Source: Cyanodermella asteris (Eukaryota; Ascomycota; Lecanoromycetes; Ostropales; Stictidaceae). Taken from it: a stretch of 64,000 nt of DNA. Each line of letters starts with the position of its first letter. Within the stretch, counting starts at the first letter, position 1. A model generated the notes under the pieces. The model saw nothing but the letters and a program-made list of their open reading frames with translations, had not been told where the DNA came from and ran no database searches. The stretch is taken from the NCBI GenBank assembly GCA_900618795.1, contig UYJD01000017.1:498314-562313 (forward strand), read 5' to 3'. Shown one piece after another: positions 21,161 to 32,094 of this stretch. The translations under genes were made by a program, and so were the position numbers.

Positions 21161-23395
21161 CTATGTGACTGCGACAAAGCCTATTCCATCTCTGGCCTGC
21201 CTCACGGCACTTTTCAAAGCTTGCTCCTCGGTATCCGTCCATTTGACGCTGATCTCGTCCCATTTCTTGATGCTGTACTCCTTGCGGAACTGTTTCTGCA
21301 TATCTGTCAGACGTTTCATCTCCCTCGGATCTCCAACCCCCGAGTACACGATGAATAACGTGCACTTTGGCAAGCTATCACGAATGTCCTTGATCCGTGC
21401 CACCAGGTTCGACACACTCGCCCCAAGCTCTGCCGGAGTCAGCTCTGTGCTGTTGCCACCAGGGCCCACCAGGTTCGGTGCTGAATCACTTGCCCATCCT
21501 CGGCGCGCCTCCAACTCGCGCATCCGTGCAAATGTAAAGTCCACGCCGCCACCAGGCACAACCGCACCGTCCGGATCACCTTTCACGCAACGCTTAACGC
21601 CCGCAACTACGTCGTCATCGTTGTTGCACGATACTGTGACTTTGGCAGCGGCACCAATGGTCCGTTCGGGGCGTCCATGATCCACCACCGCGCCTGTACG
21701 GCTGTCTCGTAAGTCGAGCGTCGCCCCAGCCGGTACTGTGACGCCAGGCTTCGGCGTCCTCGCCAATCGTTTGAAGATGCTTTCGCCGCTTTGTTCTGGT
21801 GTCCCCCATGATGGGCCGTGCTTGCATTTCTCTTTGACAAGATCCAGACACGCGTCTGCGTCTTCGATGCTGTCGTGTCCGCTGCCAGTATTTTTTTGAA
21901 TCTCGCGGCCGAGATACTTTTGTGCCAAAAATTTGAGAGCATTCTTCATTGGCGGTCCGCGCGGGTGCGGATAAATGATGCTTGTGTCAATGATGTATGG
22001 ATGTGTAACCTTGAAGGCACGCAGATCCGAGTCGAGACTGTGGCCAACTAGAATAGTGTCGGGAGTGAACAGCTCGAGAAGTTTTGCCTGAATATCGTCC
22101 AATGTTGTCGTGACGGGATCGAGCTTGGCCTTGGTCATGCCGGAGTATGCCGTCAAATAATCAACCACCGGGCGAGAAGGTTTGACCAACTCGTCGAGGA
22201 TCGTCTTCTTGTCCCAGTCGCGGATAGATATTCGTGCCAACGTGTACTCGGGATCAGAACCTGGGTCCGGGCCTTCACCCTTGACCATCTCGCAGTCGAT
22301 AGCAAGGACGCGTCGACCGGCATGCAGCGCGTTCTTGTGGAAGTCTATCTGTGGAAGGGTCTCGGTCCCCGTGATAGAGGCCTCCTTCCAGCCATTCTCT
22401 GGGGTTGCCTGGTTGTGAATCCGCCGCTTCTCATTAGTTTCGCGATCAATATCGCTTGAACAGCTTACAGAGTGCAATACATAGTCGCTAAAGAGCAAGT
22501 CTTCCGGTGACGTTATGAATGCTGTGACCGATGTGGGCGTGTCCTTCCAGTCACTAGCGAGCCGTGGTGGCTGAGGCCCTTTCTTCCGTTTCTCCTCTGC
22601 AGATCTTGGAAGTGCTGCGGTAAGGATGGCGGCCACCGGAGAGTGCACTCGGTTTCCCTTGTCATCTCCGGGAGCCTTGATGGGGAAAAGCTGTTCAAAT
22701 ATCGTGCCCAAAGGAAGAAGACAGTTTGGCAAATGAAGAGATTCAAGGCCGACTGGCAGAAAGTCATCAGGATTTCGCGTAGCGAGTGAAAGTGGAGTAG
22801 ATTCTGGCACACGATCGTTTTGTTTCTCAACTGGGGCGCTAGCTACAGGAGCATCTGCATTTTCACCAGTGACATTGGGACTTTCGGCTTCGTCAGTTGA
22901 AAGAGTCAGCTTGACATCACCAGTAAACATGCCTCTCTCAAGGCCAGGCACCATCAACACAACGGCACGACGTATACCGTGATGATGGCGGATGGACAGC
23001 CATTGCGGACTGACGCCATCTGCCAAACAGTACAAAACCAGTTGCTGGAGGTCGCTAATGCGTAAGCTGGAATTCAGCTTATGCACGGAGGCGCATGTGA
23101 CGGCTGGAATGTTGCCTTTGGAGTCCGAACGAGCCGAGCTTCCCGCATTGCGTCGCTCTTGCTTGCTGCGCTCCTTCTCCTCGCGTTTCTTCGCTTGGAG
23201 TTGTCGTTTGCCAAGCTTGGACTTCTTCCTCGAACGTCCCTCGACAAGCTGCCAGTCGTCGCCTTCAGGTACTTCGGAAGCTGGGTCCGGCGACTGCATC
23301 GTTGGCACATCGGCCTTGTCTTCCAAGACCTCATCTCCGATGCTTTGCTCTCGGCTACTCTCATCATACGAGCGCTTCTTCACCATCTCAGACAT
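21161..23395 (-). CDS. REX1: RNA exonuclease Rex1-like (DEDDh 3'-5' exoribonuclease)
   Basis: Single exon, 744 residues, ATG at 23395. The N-terminal 95 residues are charged, with a Lys/Arg-rich coiled-coil-like stretch (SRKKSKLGKRQLQAKKREEKER split by acidic residues) fit for nuclear targeting. The exonuclease domain spans about residues 360-520. It has all DEDDh motifs: AIDCEMVKGEG (ExoI Asp and Glu), LVGHSLDSDLRAF (ExoII Asp) and GSGHDSIEDADACLDL (ExoIII His and Asp). The intervening TAYSGMTKAKLDPV and PMKNALKFLAQKYLGREIQ are typical of Rex1/Rnh70. Rex1 trims 3' ends of 5S, 5.8S and tRNA precursors in the nucleus. The C-terminal about 200 residues include a THFARMR-like FTFARMRELEARRGW element. 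Confidence 0.9.
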   Translation of the reverse strand: MSEMVKKRSYDESSREQSIGDEVLEDKADVPTMQSPDPASEVPEGDDWQLVEGRSRKKSKLGKRQLQAKKREEKERSKQERRNAGSSARSDSKGNIPAVTCASVHKLNSSLRISDLQQLVLYCLADGVSPQWLSIRHHHGIRRAVVLMVPGLERGMFTGDVKLTLSTDEAESPNVTGENADAPVASAPVEKQNDRVPESTPLSLATRNPDDFLPVGLESLHLPNCLLPLGTIFEQLFPIKAPGDDKGNRVHSPVAAILTAALPRSAEEKRKKGPQPPRLASDWKDTPTSVTAFITSPEDLLFSDYVLHSVSCSSDIDRETNEKRRIHNQATPENGWKEASITGTETLPQIDFHKNALHAGRRVLAIDCEMVKGEGPDPGSDPEYTLARISIRDWDKKTILDELVKPSRPVVDYLTAYSGMTKAKLDPVTTTLDDIQAKLLELFTPDTILVGHSLDSDLRAFKVTHPYIIDTSIIYPHPRGPPMKNALKFLAQKYLGREIQKNTGSGHDSIEDADACLDLVKEKCKHGPSWGTPEQSGESIFKRLARTPKPGVTVPAGATLDLRDSRTGAVVDHGRPERTIGAAAKVTVSCNNDDDVVAGVKRCVKGDPDGAVVPGGGVDFTFARMRELEARRGWASDSAPNLVGPGGNSTELTPAELGASVSNLVARIKDIRDSLPKCTLFIVYSGVGDPREMKRLTDMQKQFRKEYSIKKWDEISVKWTDTEEQALKSAVRQARDGIGFVAVT

Positions 23396-25298
23396 GACGG
23401 CGGGTCAGGAGGATTGTCAGGGTGAGCAAAAACGCATGAATCAATGATTCCTTTCGTCTCAACGTGTTGGAAACTGCGCAAGATTTGTCATCCAAGACAA
23501 CGAAAGGAAGGAAGGGTTGTAACCAGATGTGTGCCTCCGAGAGGTCGCCGCCCGGGGCACAGCTTTGCCGCAGCTATCTAATCCAGACGCTGCGCGGATG
23601 AGATCAGCCGCTGGAATCAAGGTGGCAGATCTGCCCGATTGTAGCCTGGTATCAAATCATGGACTGGGCAGCGCACTCGAGAAGTGTAACAACAACCTCG
23701 TGAGGAGTGAGTCTGGCAAAAGCAACAGCCAAGCTTTGATGCACACTATGGTGAGGAGTCAAGTATCTCGTAAAGCTTCGTGTCACAAGAGTCGTAGTGA
23801 GGAATTGCAGCCTCAAGTGTCAGCCCGGGAATAGATGATTGTGGCTGCTCCAGGGCGTGGAGTAGTAGATGCGTCGGCGGAGACGATGACCGTCGTGGAA
23901 ACCAAACACGCCCTCAGCAAGCTCGGACAAGAGAAGATATGACGCCGGGGCGGTGGTCGAGCTGTCAGCTCTCGATCGCGAGCCAGATCCGAGGATGGTA
24001 GAAAATCGCATAAAAGAGGCAGTGAGCAGACTTCCGAAAGCGGACTAGCGTGCGAGCACAGCAGAGCCGCTCGAGTCTTGGCGCTCAGGACTTCACTTTC
24101 TCCTTCTCATTCTCCATCAGCTTATCCTCCTCCACTCCCTACTATTGGCCTCTCACCATCTCTGCACTTGCTCGTCCGCCGGCCATCACCGCCTGCGCGG
24201 GTCCCATGACGCTCAGGTACAGGTACCATCAACCACTCAGGAAGGACCATGACCTCTCCCGCTCGATGGTGAAGCGCTTTGAAACCAGGTCCTAGCCCTG
24301 AATGCATCATCAACAGGGCCAATACTCTTCCCGTTTTTTCTTCGAACTTGTCTCTTCTCTTTTGCGGTTCTCTCGCTGTCACGCCATGTCATCACTCCGA
24401 GAGTTGTGAGCGCGGACTGAGCGGTCGCCTGCGTCAAATGTGAAACAGGCTGAACGGGTCGATCTGCTGGCTGTGTTCGCTGCGGACGAATCAGCGCCCT
24501 CAGTCCACTCACCGGCGACGCACACACGAGGCTTCCAACTGCGAGCTGCTTACCTTTGCAACCGCACCGCCAGCCATATGCTGAAATTGGCAGCTCTGTA
24601 CAGTTGTTTGTTGTGATACTGGCCAGAGCTCGCAGAAGCTTTGAAGCGCCATGCTTCCTCTGCCACGTGCCGTATCCCTACCTCTTGCTGATCCGAATAC
24701 TCAGGCTACGAAGCGGCCCTCCCGCAACGTGCGTCACCGTCCGCTCAGGCTTCTACGAGGCTGTCACTGAACTTTTCTGTCCTTCTCGAAGGCCGCTCCG
24801 CCCTGATCAGCCTGCGTATCTCATGGTCTTGTGATTCGATGATTCATACCGTCGACCAACATTCGTCAAGCGAGAGATCTACCTGTCGTTGGTTTTCCGA
24901 GCCAAGAGTTTGCACTATTAAAAGCATGTTGTCGATAATATGCGTGAGCAAGCACAACATGAGCGGCGGGTTTTGTTTGGGACTGCTTTATTCCGGTCAG
25001 GAGGTAGGCCTTGGCTCGTCATCGGTTGAGACCATCTTTCTGTTCGTCAATCAAGAGACCCGAGCTTTACGGCTTATATCAAAAGCTGTGCTTTGCATTA
25101 TCAAGCTGTGGTGTCGCACAAGATATATACTGCACCCTGCCCCAGATATCCGGCCGTCATCACTTCAGATTCTCAAGTATATCCTTTTCTCCGTCTTCGT
25201 TCTTCCCAAGGCGCATATCAGCTTGAGATTAGTCAAGTACACCATTCACCCTATACCTTCGTGTATTTCCATCTCAGTAACAAGCTCATTTGCCCCAG
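23396..25298. other. Divergent intergenic region REX1 / LtrA
   Basis: A 1.9-kb interval between divergently transcribed genes. The 5' half shows short open frames without motif. The part before 25299 should be the long promoter and leader of the LtrA gene. Nothing else is supported. Confidence 0.5.
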
Positions 25299-27410
25299 AT
25301 GGATCGCGCTTCGCGGTGGATAAGGGAAGGACGGTTTCGTGACCCACCTGCGGGCAGTTTTCTCGCAGAGTCAGACCCTGTCAGTCCGCTTGAAGCATCG
25401 CCACCAGTCGTTACCACAGCTAGAGTCCGTCCCTTCACTCCTGATCAACGACATCCTCACCATGCAAGGTCCGAGCCGGCATTGAAAAAGTCCCAGCAAC
25501 ACCAACGAGAACCATCAGGGCTTCAGCAGCCCAGGCCGCAGAAGTCGGAATCTTCCATCCGCTTCAATGACTCTACAAATGTTCACGATCACCGGAGGCA
25601 TCACTCCCGTCAGCGATCAATTCCTGCACCGTACCATCGCCATAATCCATCCTCTTCAGCTACTCTCCAGCCCCTGTCAGGTTTCACCACGCGTGATGTC
25701 AGCACCACAGATCTGCGCCCTTACGCATCGTCCACCGAGAGTGAACACCGAAGACGTATGATGACGAACCTCGGCGAGCCCGAGGATGCATCTGTCGAAG
25801 TGCGACATACCCACGACTACTTCTTCCGACGCCCTCGGCCTCTACTCGTGGAGCATCGGGGCCATGTGCTTGCTGTAGGCGAACACGAAAAGCTTGACAT
25901 TGAGAATCCCGAGAACAGCTATCACCTGGATATCAGGAGCAACCGTTTGAAAGAACATGAACATCATCCGGACTCTCTGCACAAACAGCGCGAGCGCTTG
26001 GACATCTTTGTCGACTTGATATGGGTTGGCATCATCGCGAACATTGCCGAACATTTCCATGCCCGTGTCTTCACCCGCCAAGATCCTACCGGGGTTGCGC
26101 TGGGCGAGTTCATTCTGCTCTTCCTCCCAGCCTGGCGCATCTGGATCTCTCTGCAGTCCTGGCTCAACTCTTACTACACGGACGACTACTTCCAACGAAT
26201 TTTCGTCGTATGGGTTCTCATTCTCGGTGTGGTCTGGGGCAACAATGCTCCGTACCTCCTGACAGATCTCTCCGCCAGCAATCTCGAAAACTGGACGATC
26301 ATCACATTCATCGTGGCCATGGCCAGCTTCGCCATCATGCAAGGCATCTACGCTCATTGGCTTCCCTGGCTGCGCCGCTACATGCTCGTCTCCTGGGTTA
26401 CCTCCATCCCCGGCATCGCTCTCTGGATCGTTGCCGCCACCGTTCCTCCCGGCGCGCTAAAGTATGGCTTCGCATCCGGCGCCATCGGCTACAGCGCCTT
26501 CGAATTTGTCTTGCTCAGCACCCCCTGGGCCGACCGCATCCTCGGCAACGGCATCCGCCGTGCTCAAGACTCCCGTACCATGATCCGCCGTTACGAGAAC
26601 TTCTTCATCATCGCCCTCGGCGAAGGTGTCTTCCTCCTGATCCGAAGCTCCCTACTCGTCGTCCCCGACGCCGGCTTCGTGAGCATCCACCTCGGCCGCG
26701 GCGTTCTCGTGCTCCTCCTCTTCTACATCTTCAACTGGGTCTACTTCCACGGCGACATGTCCAAGCGCTACATCCACGCCATGGACCGCCGCTGGTGGAT
26801 CAAGTTCCTCTGGCAGGTCGCCCACATACCCCTCTTCGCCGCGCTCGTCGTCCTCTCTTCGGGAACGCTGTTCCTGGTCATGTTCCCCGTCAACAGCTCC
26901 ACGTCGAGCTACAACTATCCGTACTACTTCATCCCCTACGGCACCGGCTACAAGCGCTCCGCGGATCCGACGACCGAGCCTCCCTCTCCCGGGCCGCTCG
27001 TCCCTCGTGCTGCGTCGCCGGACCAGCAGTATAACCCGGATACCCTGCGCGTCGGCGCCATCGTCACGTGCGTCTGCGTCGCCGTCTCGCTGGCCAGCCA
27101 GCTGGTGCTCGCGCTCCTGAACCGGCCGGTCGACCACAAGCGGTCGTTGCGAGTCGGCAGCCCGTATCTGCGCATGCTGCCGCGGGCGCTCGCGACCGTC
27201 GTCATGGCTACGGTCTGGTTGGCGCCCGGGCTGAACGACCCGACTGCGGTGCTGGGTTTGAGCTTGGGCGTGGTGCTTGCGGTGGCGCTGCTGGAGCAGT
27301 TGCTTGGTATGCCTGTCGAGGCGAGGATCTTTGAGCCCAAGGAGGCGGGGGTACGGGGTGTTTTGAGTGGGAAGTGTGAGAGTCGGGGAAGCAGTCAGAC
27401 GAGATTTTGA
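25299..27410 (+). CDS. LtrA-family (low temperature requirement A) multispanning membrane protein
   Basis: Single exon, 703 residues from the ATG at 25299 (MDRASRWIREGRF). The first 220 residues are a hydrophilic, probably disordered cytosolic region rich in His, Pro and Ser. The membrane part starts with the diagnostic RLDIFVDLIWVGIIANIAEHF, then WRIWISLQSWLNSYYTDDYFQRIFV, and RYENFFIIALGEGVFLL with the conserved ALGE. Further helices run to the C-terminus, at least eight in total. LtrA was named in Listeria for growth at low temperature. Fungal members are common but uncharacterised, and their transport role is unknown. The gene is GC-rich at third positions, which creates long false frames on both strands across 26.0-27.5 kb. 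Confidence 0.88.
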   Translation: MDRASRWIREGRFRDPPAGSFLAESDPVSPLEASPPVVTTARVRPFTPDQRHPHHARSEPALKKSQQHQREPSGLQQPRPQKSESSIRFNDSTNVHDHRRHHSRQRSIPAPYHRHNPSSSATLQPLSGFTTRDVSTTDLRPYASSTESEHRRRMMTNLGEPEDASVEVRHTHDYFFRRPRPLLVEHRGHVLAVGEHEKLDIENPENSYHLDIRSNRLKEHEHHPDSLHKQRERLDIFVDLIWVGIIANIAEHFHARVFTRQDPTGVALGEFILLFLPAWRIWISLQSWLNSYYTDDYFQRIFVVWVLILGVVWGNNAPYLLTDLSASNLENWTIITFIVAMASFAIMQGIYAHWLPWLRRYMLVSWVTSIPGIALWIVAATVPPGALKYGFASGAIGYSAFEFVLLSTPWADRILGNGIRRAQDSRTMIRRYENFFIIALGEGVFLLIRSSLLVVPDAGFVSIHLGRGVLVLLLFYIFNWVYFHGDMSKRYIHAMDRRWWIKFLWQVAHIPLFAALVVLSSGTLFLVMFPVNSSTSSYNYPYYFIPYGTGYKRSADPTTEPPSPGPLVPRAASPDQQYNPDTLRVGAIVTCVCVAVSLASQLVLALLNRPVDHKRSLRVGSPYLRMLPRALATVVMATVWLAPGLNDPTAVLGLSLGVVLAVALLEQLLGMPVEARIFEPKEAGVRGVLSGKCESRGSSQTRF

Positions 27411-27779
27411 ATTTCTTTGGTTTCTTTTTTTCTTTCTTTTTGTACTTGTATTGGTATGATTTAGGGTAACGAGGGACGAGGGATGATGTTTGGCACTGGG
27501 ACAAAGTGCGATAGACGCTGGGCCGAAATTGGTCAATCATGTGCATTGTCACTACATAGGAGACGTCTCGTTTCGCTTAACTTGGTACTTTCCTGGGTTT
27601 TCAATTTTAACCATTTCCATGATAAACGCTTCAAGTCCATTGCATGGTTGCATAATTGATCCACGGCAACTCCATCAGCTTTTGAGCACTTATTTCGACC
27701 CGCCATGCCTGCCCCGTCTTCCAAACTTCTCGCCATCTCGCCAGTGACCCTGCGGATGGAAACCCAGGACACCGACGGG
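27411..27779. other. Convergent 3' region LtrA / CxxC-repeat protein
   Basis: Short interval between convergent genes. A T-rich stretch at 27416-27442 directly after the LtrA stop may assist 3' end formation. No gene. Confidence 0.5.
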
Positions 27780-28400
27780 TCAACGATACACTGTTCCCCA
27801 GTTCTTGCCAACGTTGTAAAGTTTCAGCGAATCAACCGGCTGCTTCTTCTTCTTCTTCTTCTTGGTCGTTGCTGTGATATTCGGCGGGAGCGATATGACA
27901 GGCGGCTCTGGCAGCTGCTCGGCCACCTCATCCTCCGCATCAGGCTCAGGCGACCAACTTAGTTCGGGCGGGAGCGACATGGATGGAGCTTGTGACAGTT
28001 GCTCAGATACTTTGTCTTCCGCTCGAAGCTCCGGCGACCAGCTCAGTCCAGGCGGAATGTAACCTTTCTCTTGCGTTGCGTGTAACGAAACCTTCTCTGC
28101 GGACGGCCTGTCAATGGCCATCACGTCTGCCAAAGAAGAGACTCGAGTGATTGGTGCTCCTTCGACTTCCCGCTCAAAAATAGACAATGGAGTGGCAATG
28201 GGTTGCACGTCAATTTCCTCCTCGTCTGTACAGTTCCAGCAGTTGGCCTGGGAGCCTGTGAACGTTTCGTCGACCAGATAAGGGCAGCCCTTGCTCGCAT
28301 TCTTTCCGTGCAGGCGCCTTCGGAAGCATGCTGTTGCTTTGTCTTTGTTTGGAAGAGGCAAGTGGCACGTTGGGCAGATTTTCTTGCTGAACTTGCACAT
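27780..28400 (-). CDS. CxxC-motif protein with duplicated LSWSPE segment and poly-Lys, unknown
   Basis: Single exon, 206 residues, ATG at 28400. Family not recognised. The N-terminus holds CKFSKKICPTCHLPLPNK followed by C near residue 25, CPYL, and CWNCTDEEE: three pairs of cysteines that could bind zinc. The middle contains a 41-residue near-repeat: GLSWSPELRAEDKVSEQLSQ, then ELSWSPEPDAEDEVAEQLPE, each followed by a P-x-S-L-P-P. A run of seven Lys near residue 187, coded by a TTC-type microsatellite on the plus strand, may be a nuclear signal and is prone to length change. A nuclear zinc-binding role is inferred. There is no close neighbour to suggest function. Confidence 0.6.
   Translation of the reverse strand: MCKFSKKICPTCHLPLPNKDKATACFRRRLHGKNASKGCPYLVDETFTGSQANCWNCTDEEEIDVQPIATPLSIFEREVEGAPITRVSSLADVMAIDRPSAEKVSLHATQEKGYIPPGLSWSPELRAEDKVSEQLSQAPSMSLPPELSWSPEPDAEDEVAEQLPEPPVISLPPNITATTKKKKKKKQPVDSLKLYNVGKNWGTVYR
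27843..27863. repeat. Trinucleotide (TTC) run coding poly-Lys
   Basis: Seven consecutive TTC-type triplets on the plus strand inside the CxxC-repeat gene, read as Lys codons on the minus strand. Likely length-polymorphic. Confidence 0.8.
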
Positions 28401-29003
28401 CTTAGTGGACCTCTTTTGATGTGCAGTGCGTCTGGTGATCTTGACGCCGGTCTCGAAAGGATTCTATTGAGCTGAGGCTAGCTGGCTGGCGTTGAAGTCT
28501 TGTGGCTTGGTGCTGGGCGGATGAAGAGTAGAAGTAGCAACATGAGAAGCTGATATTGAATGCGTGGCAGAAAAAAACTTTTTGAATGTTCGCAAAGGGA
28601 CTGCTTTGCTGGTTGAGTCTTCACAGGTGTGTGTGAAGCTATTCCGCTGAGCGCATTGAATTCAGAACGGTAGCCTGGCTGCCCGTGGCTGCGCAGCTAT
28701 GACTCTGAAGCTGGCCGACAGGTAGACAAATGAACAAATTAGCCGAGACCACATAGCCCGTGACTCCGAAGTAATTTCAAACGGCTGGCAGCCAGTGCAA
28801 GTGCCTATGAGTCCGGCAGAAGATGGCTCCGTACTGAGGTAGACGCAGGAATTTTTCAAATGTGATTTCTTGATGTTTCCAAGACTGCTCTCGGTTGCAT
28901 TTCTGGTCGTACACGTTAAGCCCTATTAATGTGGCGAAAATCTATTTGCTGCATGCAGCCCGTCCTACCCGTTTCGGAACGCCGTGCTCATAATCGTTCA
29001 TGA
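28401..29003. other. Intergenic, upstream of CxxC-repeat gene and downstream of ARP5
   Basis: No supported gene. A short A-run lies near 28572. Confidence 0.5.
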
Positions 29004-31277
29004 TCAGAAGACCGCCGGGCCATTGCCGTATTCATGCTCCTTGAGGTAATCCGAGCCCTTCTCTTGATACTCCTCCCTGCTGATCGCATACTTGTTGAAG
29101 TCAGCTTGCGTAGACCACTGAGCAGCTCCTCGCCACGCATCATTGATCGGATCATTCGCTTTCCTGGCAGCCAGGCTGGTGTCGATCGGCAAGCAGGCGC
29201 GTAGCTCATTTCGGAAGCGTTCATCGAACCCCTTGAAGAGCGTGTTGCCTCCGGTGATGAAGACGTCGCGCAAAATCTCCTCGCGCTCCTTTGGACTTGA
29301 AATTCGTTGCATGATGATATCAACAGCGACCTCGACAATTCCAGCTTGGTCCACGCCAGCAATGCTGGGCTGGAAAATGACTTCTGGTACCCTTATTCGC
29401 TCAACGTTCAAACAGACTTGGTGAGCTTCTCGTGTGCTTTCCTGGTCGAATGGTCTTGGTCCACGCAAAAATGCATGCATCAAGCTCTTCGACCAATCAC
29501 TTTGTGCATCCAGAGTCTTATTTTCGTCGAAATCGGGGTCGTGTTCCAGAAGTAAGCTTTCTAGTCTGCGGACCTCTTCCGAAGGGTCTTCTTCCTCCTC
29601 TTCATCACTGGCCGGTTCACCTACAGCCACTGTTCTGTAGACTCCCCAATCGTCGTCATTAGCTCCAAAAGTATCGTCATCATCTCTGTCCGGATTTCCG
29701 CCTCGTCTTCGCTTCTTGGGGCCATCGGAAGCGAGGTTTGCCAATGTCTTCATGCGCATCTGCGAAGCTAGGGACTTGCGGTTGCCAGCATCGGCCTTTA
29801 GTCGATCTCGCTCCTTGACACGCTGTAGGAATAATGATCTTGCTTGGCGCTTGTCGTCTAGCCAGCCTGAGAGGTTGTTAACCCGTTTCTCTTCGTCGAG
29901 GCGCTTCTCTTCCGCGATCCGTGCAGCCTCCTGCTCCTTTTCTGCCTTCGCTCTGGCCCGAGCTTCAATACCAGACTTCATAAGCCGCTGATGCCGCTTT
30001 GCTTTGAGACCTGCATCGTCCAACTGGTCGTCGGGGACTTCAAGTAAAGGAAACACAGGCTCTGCTTGCTGTTCCTCCTCTGGTTCTTGACCAAGATCCT
30101 TTGCCCGAGCTCGCTTGATTTTCCTTTCCAGCTCCTTCATCCTTCTGTCCAACGCCTCCTCATCTTTGAAGTCCTCGTCATCTAAAAGTCGTCTAGTCTC
30201 CTTCTTCGTCTCGTCCGCGAGCCTCAACTTCAAATCCTTGTAGTATTCCAACTCCTGTTCTTTCTGGACCAACTTCTCCAAGCGCATCTTGGCAGCCTGC
30301 TCCTGCAACCTCCTCCCACTCTCCTTCTTGCGCTCTGCAATTTTTGCCAATTCCTCCTCGCTCTTCTCTGGAACGATTTGTTCTGTGTAAGGGTATTGGA
30401 TGATGCGCTCACGGTCCTCTAGCCCAGTCCAATCCAGGTACTTGGTCATTTCACCCTCAAAATCCTGGCTAATGTAGCAGTGATCCCTGACATACTGTTG
30501 GACCTGCGTCTCCGTTATCTTCCCCGGAAACATAGGGTATTTGAGTCGTAGAAGCTTGAACAGGTAGTCTGCTGCGTGCCAGCCGCCGAAGTTGAGTCTG
30601 CTCACGCTGCCCAACATTGGCTTCCGATCGATGACCGGAATTATGTGGGTCGCACTATGTCCCGAACTGACCACCAACCCACTATTGCCCTTGTTGAACT
30701 TGTAGCTCAGTAACGCGTCTATCCCGTACGCCACGCTTGGCGCGCCGTAGCATTCGAACAGCAGCTCATTCATTGTCCGCCTGCTATATGCCAAATTCGC
30801 AACCGGTTCTGTCATGACAATTGGACGGTTGACGTTGGCCTCTTGATTATTCCCTAAGCCCAGTTGCAAAAACGTGTAGTCGAGCACGCCCTCCATAACA
30901 TCCCACGTGCTCACGACATTGCTCCCTGGCTCGAAAGCTGTCCTGATCTGGCCTCTTGTCGTCGCATCTGCATAGCTGTCCCACCCGACAAACTGACATC
31001 CCTTGTTGAGCTTTCTGTCGCGATAACGTGCCATCAGAGCTGGGAACGCTAGCCGGGGCTTCTTGTCGAAGGACCATCCGGCGCGAAGGACGGAGGAGCC
31101 ATTGTCTATCACGATGGCGGTGGAATTCGAGGACTCGGCATAGCCGGCGGGAGGCGCGATGTAGCCGCGAAAGGGAGGGTCGGGAGCTGGAGTCGTTTTG
31201 GGGGGAGGAGGGATGGAGTCCTTGTGAGACGGGCGTGCTTCTGAAGGTTCGAAAACCCGCGTCGATGTGATGGCCAT
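29004..31277 (-). CDS. ARP5: Actin-related protein 5, INO80 chromatin-remodelling subunit
   Basis: Single exon, 757 residues, ATG at 31277. The actin fold opens at about residue 54 with TAIVIDNGSSVLRAGW (phosphate-binding loop 1). It continues with VMTEPVANLAYSRRTMNELLFECYGAPSVAYGIDALLSY and LVVSSGHSATHIIPVIDRKP (phosphate loop 2). Between about residues 300 and 560 there is a large charged coiled-coil insertion, rich in Lys/Glu/Arg (EEELAKIAERKKESGRRLQE and similar). This insertion is the signature of Arp5 and binds Ies6. The actin fold resumes with VPEVIFQPSIAGVDQAGI, DVFITGGNTLFKGFDERF, and AWRGAAQWS. Arp5 with Ies6 couples INO80 ATP hydrolysis to nucleosome sliding. An acidic patch, SDEEEEEDPSEE, lies near residue 565. 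Confidence 0.95.
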   Translation of the reverse strand: MAITSTRVFEPSEARPSHKDSIPPPPKTTPAPDPPFRGYIAPPAGYAESSNSTAIVIDNGSSVLRAGWSFDKKPRLAFPALMARYRDRKLNKGCQFVGWDSYADATTRGQIRTAFEPGSNVVSTWDVMEGVLDYTFLQLGLGNNQEANVNRPIVMTEPVANLAYSRRTMNELLFECYGAPSVAYGIDALLSYKFNKGNSGLVVSSGHSATHIIPVIDRKPMLGSVSRLNFGGWHAADYLFKLLRLKYPMFPGKITETQVQQYVRDHCYISQDFEGEMTKYLDWTGLEDRERIIQYPYTEQIVPEKSEEELAKIAERKKESGRRLQEQAAKMRLEKLVQKEQELEYYKDLKLRLADETKKETRRLLDDEDFKDEEALDRRMKELERKIKRARAKDLGQEPEEEQQAEPVFPLLEVPDDQLDDAGLKAKRHQRLMKSGIEARARAKAEKEQEAARIAEEKRLDEEKRVNNLSGWLDDKRQARSLFLQRVKERDRLKADAGNRKSLASQMRMKTLANLASDGPKKRRRGGNPDRDDDDTFGANDDDWGVYRTVAVGEPASDEEEEEDPSEEVRRLESLLLEHDPDFDENKTLDAQSDWSKSLMHAFLRGPRPFDQESTREAHQVCLNVERIRVPEVIFQPSIAGVDQAGIVEVAVDIIMQRISSPKEREEILRDVFITGGNTLFKGFDERFRNELRACLPIDTSLAARKANDPINDAWRGAAQWSTQADFNKYAISREEYQEKGSDYLKEHEYGNGPAVF

Positions 31278-32094
31278 CTTGAGTTGGGTGATGGGTTCCT
31301 ACCGTCGAGAGGGCAGAGAACGTAGGTTACGCGACGCTAAGCTATACCATGACGACTATGAACTTGAGGATGGGTGCTGGGAAGAGCTGAGTGTTTGAAG
31401 CTATCGATCAAGGCAAGGAAGCAGCGGAGTTGTGGCCGCACATCATCAAGAAGCTTGGACGCCTTTGGACATGAACTTGCTTCAAGTTGAGCGGCGTGCG
31501 GCATACCACTTGTAATGCTTCGTTGGCCTGCTTGCTCGATAAGGTATGTTCCGCAAGTCTTCCGCTTTGCAGCCGTCCCGCATGTTGCCAGTGATTTCTA
31601 CGAGCCTTGACCCCATGGCCCAAGAGTGCAGATGTCCAAATCCGCAGAGATTCACCAAAGTCTGCTTGAATTCCAGACCTTAGTCGATGCCAACATCACA
31701 ATCTGAGTAGCTTGGGTTGATTGACCTCGGAAACCTACTGAGGCTCTAGTCAAAAGTGGGACGACGACATATTGCAGAGGGCGAACAACGAGAGGCAACC
31801 CTGCAGCTAATCCAAGCTCTGTCCGACATTTTAATTGCCTTGGTTCGAGTTCGTGATTCAGCACAAGCCTACGACAGTGTGCTGGTGTTTCAGTCCTTAT
31901 TCAATGACAAAATAAGGTCGTCGAGGATTACCAGAGCCACAACGTGATCACGGATTTTAGTCAGATGAAACAAGCTTCCATTAACGTTTGCGAGCAAGAA
32001 GACAATTTGCAGAAGCCAAAGCCATCTTGTACATGATGCAGACCCCCCCTAATACTGACGTGACCTGGATCCAACTGTGTAGTACAAATTTACG
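31278..32094. other. Intergenic between ARP5 and the FHA-like kinase gene
   Basis: Should contain the ARP5 promoter and the kinase terminator. Only short frames without motif. Confidence 0.5.

Noticed and set aside
26021-27536. Long open frames on both strands (337 codons plus strand, 294 codons minus strand)
   Set aside because: Shadows of the GC-rich LtrA gene; very Arg/His/Pro-rich with no domain and no independent support.
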